From positions 1 to 33,298 of the forward strand of contig JAZLLK010000018.1 in assembly GCA_045598105.1 (NCBI GenBank): a stretch of DNA of 33,298 nucleotides. The letters run 5' to 3'. A program made the position numbers and the translations under genes. Shown one piece after another: positions 15,436-23,615 of the stretch. The DNA is from UBA1205 sp045598105 (GTDB lineage Bacteria > Bacteroidota > Bacteroidia > Bacteroidales > WCHB1-69). Each line of letters begins with the position of its first letter. Positions within the stretch are counted from its first letter, which is position 1. The notes below the pieces were generated by a model. It worked only from the letters and a program-made list of their open reading frames with translations. It was not told the DNA's origin and did not search any database.

Positions 15436-15443
15436 TACCTTTG
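15436..15443 (+). promoter_or_regulatory. orphan -7-like box TACCTTTG in the groES-prs intergenic region
   Basis: A plus-strand TACCTTTG with TTTG 17 nt upstream (15415-15418), which overlaps the inverted repeat of the groES control region. It is 302 nt before prs and no gene follows closely. It may be a distal prs promoter or the start of a small RNA. Confidence 0.4.
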
Positions 15444-15702
15444 TGCGACATATTGTCAGCAGGAAAGTAATCGCAATAACAACATAAACACATATAAATC
15501 AAGTTTTTAACGCTAATTATTGTTTTTCGTATTCACTGACATTATGCACAAGCACATATGCCAGAATGGCAGTTTGACATTATTTGTAACATACACAGCT
15601 TAGCACGCAACTGGCTATACACATGTAAACTGCTATACAATTGCACCTTATACAAAAAAAATATTTCCCGTAAAAAATGGGGCACATGTCAAATATTTTT
15701 AG
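15444..15702. other. rest of the groES-prs intergenic region: palindromes and direct repeats
   Basis: No protein gene is seen. It contains GACA-TAT-TGTC (15447-15457) and TGCCA-GAA-TGGCA (15559-15571). The 9-mer TGACATTAT is repeated directly at 15537-15545 and 15575-15583, flanking the second palindrome. These look like binding sites for dimeric regulators. No known operator consensus was recognised with confidence. Confidence 0.45.
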
Positions 15703-15710
15703 TACCTTTG
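15703..15710 (+). promoter_or_regulatory. -7 box TACCTTTG of prs
   Basis: A plus-strand TACCTTTG lies 35 nt upstream of the prs ATG. No good -33 TTTG is visible at the usual spacing. Confidence 0.65.
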
Positions 15711-15745
15711 CAAAATATATAGAACATAAAATAATATAAAACAAT

Positions 15746-16708
15746 ATGCCTACTATAAAAATTGCTGCAGGTCGTGGTTCACATGATTTGGCAGCCCGAA
15801 TAGCCCAAATATGTGGCCAAAAGTTGGTTGATGTGGAAATCATGCAATTCAGTGATGGTGAATTTCAGCCTTCTTTTTCAGAAACATTGCGCGGATGTGA
15901 AGTATTCATAGTACAATCCACCTTTCCGCCGGCAGAAAATTTAATGGAGCTTTTATACATGATAGACGCTGCCAAAAGAGCATCAGCACATAGAATTGTA
16001 GCTGTAATGCCTTATTTTGGTTGTGCCCGTCAGGATAGAAAAGACAAGCCTCGTGTACCCATAGGAGCCAAGTTGGTAGCTAATTTGCTCACTGCTGCAG
16101 GCGTGGACCGTATTATCACTATGGACTTACATGCTGATCAAATTCAGGGTTTCTTTGACGTACCTGTAGATCACCTGTATGCATCACGCATATTCCTGCC
16201 TTACCTGAAAAAACGTAATTTTGAAAATTTGTGTATGGCTTCACCTGATACCGGTGGTACCCGTAGAGCTGCTACCTATGCCAAATATTTGGATGCAGAC
16301 TTAGCCATAGGATATAAGCAACGTCCCCGCCCTAATGTAATAGGTTCATTACAAATAATAGGTGACGTTAAAGATAAGAACGTAGTATTGGTTGACGATA
16401 TCATAGATACTGCTGGCACTATATGCAAAGCAGCCAACGCCATTAAGGAAATGGGAGCCAAATCAGTACGAGCCATGTGCGTACACCCTGTATTATCAGG
16501 TAAAGCATATGAAAATTTGGAGAATTCGGCTTTAGAAGAAATTATCACTACCGATAGTATTCCTTTGAAGCAAAAGTGTGATAAAATAACCGTTTTATCA
16601 GTAGATAAATTGTTTGCAACTGTTATAGACAGTGTGGTATCACACAAATCCATTAACTCATTATTTGACTTTGATCACTTCTTACATTTGGAAGATATCA
16701 GTATGTAA
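15746..16708 (+). CDS. prs: Ribose-phosphate pyrophosphokinase (PRPP synthetase)
   Basis: A 320-residue class I enzyme transferring pyrophosphate from ATP to ribose-5-phosphate to make PRPP for nucleotide, His and Trp synthesis. Visible motifs: FSDGEFQPSF, YFGCARQDRKDKPR (ATP-binding flexible region), MDLHADQIQGFFDVPVDHLYA, and the PRPP loop VLVDDIIDTAGT. The DTGGTRRA segment replaces the more common DVGGVKRA form at the catalytic flexible loop. Monocistronic, with a promoter box at 15703 and a strong terminator at 16730. Confidence 0.97.
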   Translation: MPTIKIAAGRGSHDLAARIAQICGQKLVDVEIMQFSDGEFQPSFSETLRGCEVFIVQSTFPPAENLMELLYMIDAAKRASAHRIVAVMPYFGCARQDRKDKPRVPIGAKLVANLLTAAGVDRIITMDLHADQIQGFFDVPVDHLYASRIFLPYLKKRNFENLCMASPDTGGTRRAATYAKYLDADLAIGYKQRPRPNVIGSLQIIGDVKDKNVVLVDDIIDTAGTICKAANAIKEMGAKSVRAMCVHPVLSGKAYENLENSALEEIITTDSIPLKQKCDKITVLSVDKLFATVIDSVVSHKSINSLFDFDHFLHLEDISM

Positions 16709-16729
16709 ACATAAATATACAATAACCAC

Positions 16730-16760
16730 AAAGGCAACATAAGTTTTATGTTGCCTTTTT
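16730..16760 (+). terminator. intrinsic terminator of prs
   Basis: A 13-bp perfect stem (16730-16742 with 16746-16758) around loop GTT; the right arm runs into a T tract ending at 16760. The following dehydrogenase starts only 15 nt later and shows no promoter box, so it may depend on readthrough. Confidence 0.92.
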
Positions 16761-16774
16761 AATATTTCACAAGC

Positions 16775-17728
16775 ATGAAGATAGTAGCTGTAGAATCCAT
16801 AGGTATCAGCGATGCCAAGGCAAAAGAAATAAGCAATCATTATAAACAGGCAGGTCATGAATTTATATTACATTCTGACAGGCAAGAGGATGAAAATGCA
16901 CTTATAGACCGCATGAAAGATGCCGACATAGCCATAGTATCCAATATTAAATTATCACAAAAAGTATTATCGGCCTGTCCGCGGCTTAAAATGCTGGATA
17001 TAGCCTTTACGGGGGTAGACCATGTTGACCTTGAATATTGTCGCAGTCACAATATCACCGTATGTAACGCCTCAGGCTACGCCACCGAAGCCGTGAGCGA
17101 ACTGGCCATAGGTCTTATGCTGGATGTATACCGTAATATCACCCCGTTAGATGGCAAAACCCGTCAGGGAGGCACACGTAATAATTTTTTGGGTCGCCAA
17201 TTATCGGGCAAAACAGTAGGCATAATAGGTACCGGATCCATAGGCTGCCGCACGGCCTTACTGCTGCAACAATTTGGATGTACCGTATATGCTTGGAATA
17301 GAAGCCAAAAGAAAGAACTTACCAATGCGGGCATTAAATATGTTACGTTGGACGAATTATTGGAAATATCTGATATTATATCCTTACACGTACCTCTTAC
17401 CGCTGACACATGCCACCTTATTAATGAAGAAAAACTAAACAAATGCAAGCCCGGTGCCATACTCATAAACACCGCCAGAGGCAATGTGGTAGACCTTAAC
17501 GCACTGGTAAAAGCATTAGAAAACAATACTATAGCCGCTGCCGCATTCGACGTATTTGACATAGAACCGCCTCTTCCAAAAAGCCACATACTCTTTTCTG
17601 CCCCTAATTTGTGGCTCACTCCGCATATAGGATATGCCACCCGCGAATCATTTGATGACAGAATAGATATAGTACTCCAAAATATTGACGCCTACTTGGA
17701 AGGAAAAGTTATTAACAACGTTTTGTAG
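16775..17728 (+). CDS. D-isomer-specific 2-hydroxyacid dehydrogenase
   Basis: A 317-residue NAD(P)-dependent oxidoreductase of the D-2-hydroxyacid dehydrogenase family. The Rossmann glycine motif GTGSIG is at about 151-156. Catalytic residues follow in the usual order: Arg in NTARGN (about 230), Glu in DVFDIEPP (about 259) and His in LTPHIGYAT (about 285). The specific substrate (glycerate, phosphoglycerate, lactate or another 2-keto acid) cannot be decided. It lacks the C-terminal ACT domain of long SerA enzymes. It lies alone between the prs terminator and the dcw leader and has its own terminator at 17788. Confidence 0.85.
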   Translation: MKIVAVESIGISDAKAKEISNHYKQAGHEFILHSDRQEDENALIDRMKDADIAIVSNIKLSQKVLSACPRLKMLDIAFTGVDHVDLEYCRSHNITVCNASGYATEAVSELAIGLMLDVYRNITPLDGKTRQGGTRNNFLGRQLSGKTVGIIGTGSIGCRTALLLQQFGCTVYAWNRSQKKELTNAGIKYVTLDELLEISDIISLHVPLTADTCHLINEEKLNKCKPGAILINTARGNVVDLNALVKALENNTIAAAAFDVFDIEPPLPKSHILFSAPNLWLTPHIGYATRESFDDRIDIVLQNIDAYLEGKVINNVL

Positions 17729-17787
17729 AAAAATAAACATTTTTTCACACTGTAAATCAAAGTTTTTACACATTTATTAACAATATT

Positions 17788-17813
17788 AACAGGCCACACA
17801 GACCTGTTTTTTT
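17788..17813 (+). terminator. intrinsic terminator of the hydroxyacid dehydrogenase gene
   Basis: Stem AACAGG (17788-17793) with CCTGTT (17803-17808) and a 9-nt loop, followed by a T tract to 17813. Confidence 0.75.
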
Positions 17814-17861
17814 GTTAATAACTCTAAGCGTTTTGTGTGCAGTATCAAGCAAAATATTTTA

Positions 17862-17869
17862 TACATTTG
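17862..17869 (+). promoter_or_regulatory. candidate -7 box TACATTTG of the dcw operon
   Basis: The plus-strand TACATTTG is the last TAnnTTTG match before mraZ. It lies 243 nt upstream of the mraZ ATG, whereas the other protein-gene boxes in this window sit about 15-35 nt from their start codons. It implies a long leader. Confidence 0.5.
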
Positions 17870-17997
17870 CATGGATACAAAATATATTTACTTGGATGAA
17901 TTACACCCTTGTGCATGAGTCAGTATATATAATTTGTAAATAGTTCTATATGTTGCTATTATACTCCATTTCCAGTCCGTTTCCGGCACGTAAGTTG

Positions 17998-18032
17998 CTA
18001 AAAAAAACAGCATCAGCTTGCGTTTTTTTTAG
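17998..18032 (+). repeat. 11-bp perfect inverted repeat in the mraZ leader (attenuator-like)
   Basis: CTAAAAAAAAC (17998-18008) and GTTTTTTTTAG (18022-18032) are exact reverse complements around a 13-nt loop (18009-18021). The heptamer AGTCCGT occurs just before it (17974-17980) and at its right end (18031-18037). The right arm is itself T-rich, so the structure could act as a leaky terminator or attenuator. Confidence 0.5.
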
Positions 18033-18041
18033 TCCGTAAGC

Positions 18042-18080
18042 GGGGAAAATATGGGAAAAATGGTGCAATATGTGGGAAAA
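18042..18080 (+). promoter_or_regulatory. candidate MraZ-box array
   Basis: Three GGGAAAA-type repeats (GGGGAAAA at 18042, TGGGAAAA at 18052, TGGGAAAA at 18073) with a weaker TGGTG at 18061 give a roughly 10-bp periodicity directly upstream of mraZ. MraZ is known to autoregulate by binding tandem TGGG-type repeats spaced about one helical turn apart, so this is the likely operator. Confidence 0.6.
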
Positions 18081-18112
18081 CTTAGGTTAAAATAAATTTA
18101 TAAAGGTATAAC

Positions 18113-18580
18113 ATGACACTAAAAGGAACGGTAAAATTAGATGACAGAGGACGATTTGTTCTTCCCTCCGACATATTTCGCGAAGTAAACGCGAAAGCCG
18201 GCGGCCGTTATGTGCTTACCCGTAGCACCGATCAATGTGTCACCCTGTACCCCGGCCATATATGGGATATAGTAAGTGCCCGCCTTAACCGCATGAATGC
18301 CTTTGACCCTAAAAAGCGGGCTCTTATACGCTATTTTTTGGGCAACGCCACCGAAATTACACTGGATAGCAAAAACCGTATTCCCCTTCCCAAGGACCTG
18401 AAGAACTATGCCAATATAGACAAAGAGTTGCTGGTAATTAAGCTCAATCCTTTTATAGAACTATGGGATCCCCAATGCTATAACAAGCAAATGGAAAATA
18501 TGCTTAAATTCAGCGCTGACGATATTTCCACCATAGCAAACGATATATTCAATGACGGAGACGGATTTAACATACCATAA
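18113..18580 (+). CDS. mraZ: Transcriptional regulator MraZ
   Basis: A 155-residue ring-forming DNA-binding protein with two tandem SpoVT/AbrB-like half-domains: KLDDRGRFVLPSDIF (about 8-22) and TLDSKNRIPLPKDL (about 83-96). It is the conserved first gene of the dcw cluster and in other bacteria represses that operon through its own promoter. Candidate MraZ boxes lie just upstream. Its 3' end overlaps rsmH by 29 nt, so translation is coupled. Confidence 0.94.
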   Translation: MTLKGTVKLDDRGRFVLPSDIFREVNAKAGGRYVLTRSTDQCVTLYPGHIWDIVSARLNRMNAFDPKKRALIRYFLGNATEITLDSKNRIPLPKDLKNYANIDKELLVIKLNPFIELWDPQCYNKQMENMLKFSADDISTIANDIFNDGDGFNIP

Positions 18581-19481
18581 CGCGGTAATGCTTACCGAAA
18601 GCATAGAGGGACTGAATATACGTCCTAACGGCACCTACGTGGATGTTACCTTTGGCGCCGGCGGTCATTCCCGTGCTATTATGAACAGGCTGAATGACCA
18701 AGGACGATTGTTTGCTTTTGACCAGGATGCCGACGCACAGGTAAATACCATAGCCGATAGCAGATTTACACTAATAGAACATAATTTTAAGTTTATCAAA
18801 AACTATCTTAAACTCTATGGCGTAACCCAAGTGGACGGCATTATAGCTGACTTAGGCGTATCCTCTCACCAATTTGACTGCATGGAACGGGGATTCTCCA
18901 CCCGTAGCAATGGAGAACTGGACATGCGTATGGATACCCGTAAGCAGCTAAAAGCATGTGATATAATTAATACCTACTCGGAAGAAGAGTTGCAAAAAAT
19001 ATTTTTCACCTATGGTGAAATAGCCAATGCAAAAAAACTGACTTCCCTCATAGTTCAGGAAAGAACGCACAACCCGTTTCTTCTTTCACTTGATTTCCAA
19101 CATCGCATAGCATCATGCATACCCATACATAAGGAATACAAATACCTGGCACAGGTGTATCAGGCCTTGCGTATAGTTGTAAACGGAGAATTGGAAGCCT
19201 TGGAACAGCTGTTACGGCAAAGTGTGGATTTGCTATGCCCTCAAGGCAGGCTGGTGATTATATCCTACCACTCACTGGAAGACAGAATGGTAAAAATATT
19301 CATGCGAAGCGGCAATATGGATGATAAAATAGAAAAAGACTTTTACGGAAACGTGCTGGCACCATTTAAACCAATAAACCGTAAAGCCATTACGCCCCAT
19401 GAAAACGAACTGACCAACAATAATCGCAGCCGCAGTGCCAAGCTACGCATAGCAGAAAGGAGTGAATATGGCAGAAAATAA
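18552..19481 (+). CDS. rsmH: 16S rRNA (cytosine(1402)-N(4))-methyltransferase
   Basis: A 309-residue S-adenosylmethionine-dependent methyltransferase (MraW) that modifies C1402 in the ribosomal decoding centre. YHNAVMLTESIEGL at the N-terminus, the SAM-binding TFGAGGHS, DLGVSSHQFD, GFSTRSNGELDMRMD and ISYHSLEDRMVK are family signatures. Start ATG 18552 overlaps the end of mraZ, and no shorter start would keep the YHNAVML strand. Its stop lies 11 nt inside the following ftsL-like gene. Confidence 0.96.
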   Translation: MTETDLTYHNAVMLTESIEGLNIRPNGTYVDVTFGAGGHSRAIMNRLNDQGRLFAFDQDADAQVNTIADSRFTLIEHNFKFIKNYLKLYGVTQVDGIIADLGVSSHQFDCMERGFSTRSNGELDMRMDTRKQLKACDIINTYSEEELQKIFFTYGEIANAKKLTSLIVQERTHNPFLLSLDFQHRIASCIPIHKEYKYLAQVYQALRIVVNGELEALEQLLRQSVDLLCPQGRLVIISYHSLEDRMVKIFMRSGNMDDKIEKDFYGNVLAPFKPINRKAITPHENELTNNNRSRSAKLRIAERSEYGRK

Positions 19482-19833
19482 ACCTGTGAAAAACGGCAAC
19501 TGGCGTAAAAAAGTACGCCGCGTATTCAACGGAAGAATACTCAAGGATATAAACTGGAAGGCCAACTGGAAATTTATAGCCATAGTTATAATATTAATAA
19601 TCATAGTAATAAACAGGCAGCTGAGCTACGCGGACAAAATGAACGAAATAGACAAACTAAATAAAGAACTCATGCTTAGCCGCGACAAAGCCATGGATAT
19701 AAAGGAAGAAAATTTTAATTTAGGTGTAAATATAGAAAACTCACTGATGGAAACTGCCGAAGAAAACAATTTTAATATAGGCGGTTATTTACCATTTGTG
19801 ATACCAAAAATAAGTGAAGGAGAAGAAGAATGA
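19468..19833 (+). CDS. ftsL: FtsL-like divisome protein
   Basis: A 121-residue bitopic membrane protein: a basic cytoplasmic N-terminus (1-30), one transmembrane helix (about 36-51, rich in Ile and Val), then a coiled-coil-like periplasmic segment (MNEIDKLNKELMLSRDKA). The sequence is poorly conserved, as in all FtsL; identification rests on size, topology and its position between rsmH and ftsI. ATG 19468 is chosen because a good Shine-Dalgarno sequence AAAGGAG ends 5 nt upstream; the in-frame GTG at 19462 overlaps that site. It overlaps ftsI by 4 nt (ATGA). Expected to recruit FtsI/FtsW with FtsQ. Confidence 0.8.
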   Translation: MAENKPVKNGNWRKKVRRVFNGRILKDINWKANWKFIAIVIILIIIVINRQLSYADKMNEIDKLNKELMLSRDKAMDIKEENFNLGVNIENSLMETAEENNFNIGGYLPFVIPKISEGEEE

Positions 19834-22094
19834 GCCAGAACACTCCCCATAGCGAAGCCACTTCCGGCAGAAAAATACTTCACCTGAAAACGCAGGTAAT
19901 ATATGTCCTATTCGTAATATTGGGCATATATGCCGCTATTCATATGGTGTGGCTCAAGGTACACATGGGTAAATACTATCGCGGCGAAGGCATACCCACC
20001 GACAGCTGCATTACGGTAAACCATCGTACTTTCTCATTCGACTACTCCTATGAAAGCGGCAAAAGAGGCAATATTTGCTCCGAAGACGGCACCGTACTGC
20101 TTACCGACATATATATATATGACCTGTATTGGTATCCCTCTAAAGTAAAAAGCAAGGACTCTACCCTATTCATGCAAAAGGCCGATAGCCTTATACAAAT
20201 ATTCTATAGCATTAACCCGCAAAACTCCATAGAATACTATACTACTAAAATTAAAAACTATTATCCTGAATTTTGTCGTCGCCTGGCTACAGCCAAAGAA
20301 CATGAAGCCAGCAGTGACAAAAAACTACAGAAACAGGGCCGCATAGAACGCGAACAACTCAATAATGAAAAAGTTCAAATACTGGTTTCGAACATTAATA
20401 ACCCCAAACGCTGGGTACGTCAGCGTCAAATAGATGCCATAGACACCCTTTTTGCCGCATGGCAAGGAGAAAAACGATTTAGAGGCGGATGCCAAAAAGA
20501 CAGCCGGTTTGTGCGAAGACAACTTTCCGGAGGTTTTCCTTCATCGGTTTTGGGTAAAGTAAGCTCCACCATTAGCCGTAACGGCACCGACAGCATGGTA
20601 TTCAATAATGGCATAGAAGGCTACTATGACTCCCTGCTGGCAGGAGAAATTATACCCAAACGCATACTGAAGGTGAACGGCAAAACCATACGTCTGCGTG
20701 AAAATAAGAACATACAGCCCCGCAACGGTAAAAATATAATTACCACTATCAATACCGATATTCAGCGTATTACCAAATCGGCTCTGGAGCGACAGCTGAT
20801 GATGGGAACCGTGGAAAGTGGCTGCGCCATAGTAATGGAAGTAGCTACAGGAGAAATTAAGGCCATAGTCAATTTGGATTACGACAAAGCCACCGGCACC
20901 TATGTGGAACGCAACGACCACAGCTCTACCGAAAGCTTTGAACCGGGCTCCACATTTAAGGCCGTTACGCTGGTAGCTGCCTTAGAAACAGGCAAAATAG
21001 ACACCGGCGACATAGTACCTTGCGAAAAAGGACGGTTCTCGCTGGCCCGCGCCTTTGAAATATCCGATAACGAAGGGCTGTATGAAGCTGCCAGAGTGGC
21101 CTATGGTGATATATTTGCCTTCACCGAAGGCGTGCTGAAAATGGGCATACATCAGGACCTGAACATAGAAATAAAAAATGCCAAACGACCTAATTTTCAA
21201 AGCCGAACCAAAACAGCCAAAGACTTTAAAAACGTAACTCACGGCTATAGCGTAAGCGTGCCGCCTATATATATGCTGGCCTTTTACAATGCCATAGCCA
21301 ATAACGGTGTATATGTAAAACCACGACTTATTAAAGCCATTATAGACCCCAATAAAGAGCACGATAACAAAACCATAATACAACCCATTATAAAACAGCA
21401 ACGGATATGTTCCAATCGCACCATTAACAGGGTAAAGGCCTGCATGGAAGGCGTAGTTACCCATGGTACCGCCCGCCGCGTGCGCGACGAACAATATTTT
21501 ATACAACTTAAAGACAGCACCATTACCGCCCGCCCGCTTATAGCCGGCAAAACAGGTACCGCCTACATATATGACGACAAACTGCACCAATATACCAAAA
21601 TGAAGAACTCTTCATTTATAGGTTATTTTCCTGCCGATGCTCCCAAATACACCTGCCTGGTACTGGCCAGAGGCACCTCTCTGGATGCCGGCTACATATC
21701 AGCTCCCGTATGCAAGGAAATAGCTGAAAAACTGATAACAAACCTGAACGAATTTGACATTACCAATCAAAATAAATCCAAACGGCTGCCCTCCTGCGTA
21801 CTGGGCTACAGCCGGGATTTAATGACTATATACGAAGAATTAGGCATAAAGGCTAACTATAAACACCCCGGCGACTATGCCACCGTGAGCAGCACCGGTA
21901 CCAATAAGGTAGAATTTAGTGCCGCCGCCTACGGTAAAAACCAATGGCCGTCAGTGTACGGAGCCAATGCCAAAGACGCCGTATATATATTGGAAAAACG
22001 GGGATACAAAACCATAGTAAAAGGAAGAGGAAAAGTAAGTAGGGTACAATTTGACGGAAAAACCGCTTATATATACTTAAGTAACAATATATGA
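19830..22094 (+). CDS. ftsI: Penicillin-binding protein, FtsI/PBP3-like septal transpeptidase
   Basis: A 754-residue class B PBP that crosslinks septal peptidoglycan. A single N-terminal transmembrane helix (about 20-42) precedes the dimerisation/pedestal domain (to about 290). The transpeptidase domain shows the nucleophile motif STFK (about 374-377), SDN (about 412) and KTG (about 574, AGKTGTA). The C-terminal ~85 residues resemble a PASTA domain, common in Bacteroidota FtsI. It is a little longer than E. coli FtsI (588). It overlaps both neighbours by 4 nt. Confidence 0.95.
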   Translation: MSQNTPHSEATSGRKILHLKTQVIYVLFVILGIYAAIHMVWLKVHMGKYYRGEGIPTDSCITVNHRTFSFDYSYESGKRGNICSEDGTVLLTDIYIYDLYWYPSKVKSKDSTLFMQKADSLIQIFYSINPQNSIEYYTTKIKNYYPEFCRRLATAKEHEASSDKKLQKQGRIEREQLNNEKVQILVSNINNPKRWVRQRQIDAIDTLFAAWQGEKRFRGGCQKDSRFVRRQLSGGFPSSVLGKVSSTISRNGTDSMVFNNGIEGYYDSLLAGEIIPKRILKVNGKTIRLRENKNIQPRNGKNIITTINTDIQRITKSALERQLMMGTVESGCAIVMEVATGEIKAIVNLDYDKATGTYVERNDHSSTESFEPGSTFKAVTLVAALETGKIDTGDIVPCEKGRFSLARAFEISDNEGLYEAARVAYGDIFAFTEGVLKMGIHQDLNIEIKNAKRPNFQSRTKTAKDFKNVTHGYSVSVPPIYMLAFYNAIANNGVYVKPRLIKAIIDPNKEHDNKTIIQPIIKQQRICSNRTINRVKACMEGVVTHGTARRVRDEQYFIQLKDSTITARPLIAGKTGTAYIYDDKLHQYTKMKNSSFIGYFPADAPKYTCLVLARGTSLDAGYISAPVCKEIAEKLITNLNEFDITNQNKSKRLPSCVLGYSRDLMTIYEELGIKANYKHPGDYATVSSTGTNKVEFSAAAYGKNQWPSVYGANAKDAVYILEKRGYKTIVKGRGKVSRVQFDGKTAYIYLSNNI

Positions 22095-23545
22095 AATACA
22101 TAGAAGATATACTAAAGAATGTTAACACCCTTAATGTGGTAAATATGCACCATCAACCGGTGTCAAAAATATGCTTTGATACCCGCATGGTGGAGCAGGA
22201 TTGCATGTTTGTAGCACAAAAAGGCACTAAAACCGATGGTCACCAATATATTAACCAGGCCATTGAAAAAGGAGCCCTGTGTGTGGTAGTGGAAAATATG
22301 CCCTCCTCACTTATGCCACAGGTATGCTATATACAGGTAGAAAATTCTTCTCTGGCACTGGCCTTAATGGCTGATAATTATTACGGCCATCCTTCGCAAA
22401 AATTGAAACTCACGGGCATTACCGGCACTAATGGTAAAACCACCACTGTTACCCTTCTTTACCGTTTGTTTATGTCGTTGGGCAAAAAAACAGGCTTACT
22501 CAGTACCATAGAAAACAGAATAAATCAAACCGTGCTACCCAGTACACACACTACTCCCGACAGCGTAAAAATAAATGAACTGCTGGCTCAAATGGTAGAA
22601 GAAGGATGCGAATACTGCTTTATGGAAGTAAGTTCACACGCCATAGTGCAAAATCGTATTGCAGGTCTGCACTTTGCCGGAGGCATATTCAGCAATCTCA
22701 CTCACGACCACCTTGACTATCACAAAACTTTTGCCCAATACCGTGACGCCAAAAAAATGTTTTTTGACCACCTGCCGTCCTCTGCATTTGCTCTTACCAA
22801 TATAGACGATGCCAACGGCAACATAATGCTGCAAAATACCCAAGCTGCCAAATATACTTACAGCCTGCTGAACGGAGCATGCTCCTTTAAAGCAAAAATA
22901 GAAGAATGCAACCTTGATGGCATACATTTAACCATAGATGGTGAAGACGTATGGTTTCGCCTGGTAGGCAAATTCAATGCCTATAACCTGCTGGCCATAT
23001 ACGGTGCCGCCACGCTACTGGGCATTAACAAACATAACTGCCTGCTCAAAATGAGCATGCTGGAAGCTGCCGAAGGCAGATTTTTCACCATAAGAGGCAA
23101 TAAAGTAACCGCCATTATAGACTACGCCCACACCCCTGATGCCTTGCAGAACGTACTGGAAACCATTAATAATGCCAGCTGCAAATCACAAACTATTATT
23201 ACCGTAGTGGGCTGCGGCGGTGACCGCGACAAAACCAAACGTCCCGAAATGGCCGAAATAGCATGCAAACTGAGTAATAAGGTTATACTTACCTCTGATA
23301 ACCCGCGTACCGAGGACCCTGAAGCCATACTGGCCGACATGGAAAAAGGCGTAAGCCCCGCCTACGCCAATACCACTCTCATTATCACCGACCGCCGCCA
23401 GGCTATTAAAGCAGCCATAACACAGGCTCCCGCTAACAGCATAGTGCTTATAGCCGGTAAAGGTCATGAAAAATACCAGGACATTAACGGCGTAAAACAC
23501 CACTTTGATGACGTGGAAGAAGCCCAAAAATACTTAAACACTTAA
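22091..23545 (+). CDS. murE: UDP-N-acetylmuramoyl-L-alanyl-D-glutamate--2,6-diaminopimelate ligase
   Basis: A 484-residue Mur ligase adding the third peptide residue to UDP-MurNAc-L-Ala-D-Glu. The N-terminal UDP-binding domain carries FDTRM and the central ATPase domain the P-loop GITGTNGKTTT (109-119). The C-terminal domain contains DNPRTEDP (about 404-411). The DNPR form is the signature of meso-diaminopimelate-specific enzymes, against the variants of L-Lys enzymes, so the cell wall is predicted to be meso-DAP type. All three domains are intact, in contrast to the murD-position gene downstream. It overlaps ftsI by 4 nt; a 70-nt gap separates it from mraY. Confidence 0.96.
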   Translation: MKYIEDILKNVNTLNVVNMHHQPVSKICFDTRMVEQDCMFVAQKGTKTDGHQYINQAIEKGALCVVVENMPSSLMPQVCYIQVENSSLALALMADNYYGHPSQKLKLTGITGTNGKTTTVTLLYRLFMSLGKKTGLLSTIENRINQTVLPSTHTTPDSVKINELLAQMVEEGCEYCFMEVSSHAIVQNRIAGLHFAGGIFSNLTHDHLDYHKTFAQYRDAKKMFFDHLPSSAFALTNIDDANGNIMLQNTQAAKYTYSLLNGACSFKAKIEECNLDGIHLTIDGEDVWFRLVGKFNAYNLLAIYGAATLLGINKHNCLLKMSMLEAAEGRFFTIRGNKVTAIIDYAHTPDALQNVLETINNASCKSQTIITVVGCGGDRDKTKRPEMAEIACKLSNKVILTSDNPRTEDPEAILADMEKGVSPAYANTTLIITDRRQAIKAAITQAPANSIVLIAGKGHEKYQDINGVKHHFDDVEEAQKYLNT

Positions 23546-23615
23546 ATATACACATACAATAACTCATTAACAACTCACAATTTTTTTTTGAAACTTATTA
23601 ACACATTTTGTATTT

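Noticed and set aside
15559..15583. sigma-54 promoter (TGGCA then a TTG element)
   Set aside because: The -12 part does not match at the required spacing on either strand.
20982..21590. 202-codon minus-strand ORF inside ftsI
   Set aside because: Tyr/Gly/Phe-rich shadow translation opposite the transpeptidase domain, with no promoter or domain.
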